64,000 nucleotides of DNA from Actinacidiphila oryziradicis (lineage in GTDB: Bacteria; Actinomycetota; Actinomycetes; Streptomycetales; Streptomycetaceae). The position numbers and the translations under genes are program-made. The notes beneath the pieces are model-generated. The model had not been told where the DNA came from and made no database searches. It saw nothing but the letters and a program-made list of their open reading frames with translations. Numbering within the stretch: position 1 is the stretch's first letter; every line of letters begins with the position of its first letter. Below are positions 63,306-64,000 of this stretch, in pieces. The stretch is taken from assembly GCF_005047355.1 (NCBI RefSeq), contig NZ_SUMC01000004.1:124001-188000 (forward strand). Direction: 5' to 3'.

Positions 63306-64000
63306 ATGACCACCACACTGCGGCCTGCCGAGCCCGAGCGGCGCGGGCCGGACGGGGCGCGCTCGCGCCGCTACACGGTCTGCGTCAACAGCCGCCCGGT
63401 CGGCGCCATCCAGCTCTCCACCGACCAGCGCTTCGGCCCGGAGTCCGGCCGGATCGCCGGCCTGTCCATCGACGAACCCGACCGCGGGCGCGGCCGGGCC
63501 ACCATCGCAGCGCTCGCGGCGGAGGAAGTGCTCCGCGACTGGGGCTGCCGCCGGATCGAGACGGCCATCCCCGCCTCGGCGTCGGCCGCGATCGCCCTCG
63601 CCGCCGTGCTCGGCTACACCGAGCAAAATCGCGGCATGTTCAAGACCCTGCCCCTCGCTCCGCCGCCACTGCCCGAGGGCAGCGCCCTGCACTCGCTCGC
63701 GGCCGCCGAGTTCCCCGCCTGGCACGAGCACGAGCAGTCGGGGTACGTCGAGAACTGGACGGTGCGCGGAATCCCGTACGAACGCGCACTCGCCATCGCC
63801 GAGGCCGGCCACCGGCTGCTGCTGCCGGACGGCCCCGCCACCGCCGACACGGTGCTGGGTGTGCTGTCCCACCGGGGCACCGACGTCGGCACTCTGTGGG
63901 TCCGGTTGCGTGACCCCGACCGTGCCCAGGCCCCCGCCTGGGTCTGCAATGTGGAGGTTGCCGAGCAGCACCGGGGTCACGGCCACGGCCGTACGCTCAT
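63306..64000 (+). CDS. GNAT-family acetyltransferase, tandem domains (3' end cut by window)
   Basis: At least 231 aa. The first GNAT-like domain (residues about 20-110) has IAGLSIDEPDRGRGRATIAA and ASASAAIALAAVLGYTEQNR; the second begins near residue 135 with ENWTVRGIPYERALAIAEAG and reaches the CoA loop VEVAEQHRGHGHGRTLI at the window edge. The start is ATG 63306, without strong Shine-Dalgarno. Family substrate open. Confidence 0.78.
   Translation, partial: MTTTLRPAEPERRGPDGARSRRYTVCVNSRPVGAIQLSTDQRFGPESGRIAGLSIDEPDRGRGRATIAALAAEEVLRDWGCRRIETAIPASASAAIALAAVLGYTEQNRGMFKTLPLAPPPLPEGSALHSLAAAEFPAWHEHEQSGYVENWTVRGIPYERALAIAEAGHRLLLPDGPATADTVLGVLSHRGTDVGTLWVRLRDPDRAQAPAWVCNVEVAEQHRGHGHGRTL

Overview
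This is a 64-kb piece of a Streptomyces (or very close actinomycete) chromosome. GC content is very high, third codon positions are almost all G or C, GTG and TTG starts are common, and there are long Pro/Ala-rich linkers. Gene orders such as infC-rpmI-rplT next to an rRNA methyltransferase, a PAS kinase and pheST, and argCJBDR, are typical of Streptomyces. Most of the window is core chromosome. It is interrupted by small accessory patches and an unusual number of decayed genes. The window cuts a serine hydrolase gene at its left edge and an acetyltransferase gene at its right edge.

Layout. 1-2.1 kb: serine hydrolase, SseB-family protein, DUF1844 protein. 2.2-9.9 kb: translation block infC-rpmI-rplT, TrmH methyltransferase, cytosolic PAS histidine kinase, pheS-pheT; infC appears to start at ATC and has a terminator-like hairpin in its leader. 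9.9-16.4 kb: a mini P-loop-like protein, a 984-aa LAL regulator, 3-hydroxybutyryl-CoA dehydrogenase, a GH74/CBM2 relic, a Tat-exported glycosidase-like protein and a DUF1918 protein. 16.4-22 kb: SDR relic, AlkB, a second 2OG-Fe(II) oxygenase, RlmG-type methyltransferase, then an ArsR-like regulator with twin palindromic operators in front of a frameshifted MFS exporter. 22-24.1 kb: an HTH-less LysR substrate-binding protein divergent from a DUF5997 gene, then a TniQ-like remnant carrying a 175-bp MITE.

24.1-29.2 kb: argC-argJ-argB-argD-argR; argG and argH follow at 37.4-40.2 kb. Promoters with ARG-box-like sequences precede argC and argG, so arginine synthesis from N-acetylglutamyl-phosphate onwards, except argF, is in this window. 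Between the two arg blocks lies a redox module (30.2-37.3 kb): a minus-strand operon of two ferric-reductase-like membrane flavoproteins, two FMN_bind proteins and an ApbE flavin transferase, divergent from an OmpR/EnvZ-type two-component system, with oppositely oriented 11-bp-spaced repeats between them. This is the most system-like part of the window.

40.2-47.3 kb: intergenic repeat, acyltransferase, glycerophosphodiesterase, sigma-like factor, acetyltransferases, small membrane proteins, a metN/metQ deletion relic and a SAM methyltransferase. 47.4-54.5 kb: cobalamin/siroheme genes (cobL, a three-part BluB-CobT fusion, cysG/cobA) and a second SpoU methyltransferase. 54.5-58.3 kb: two coupled acyl-CoA dehydrogenases behind a KstR2-like palindrome, and a membrane Ser/Thr kinase. 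58.4-64 kb: small conserved proteins, a phosphotransferase, five tRNA genes (Gly, Cys, three Val), and pabB-pabC followed by a GNAT gene.

Limits: all calls come from reading translations and motifs by eye, without database searches. Start codons are chosen from ribosome-binding sites, overlaps and family lengths.
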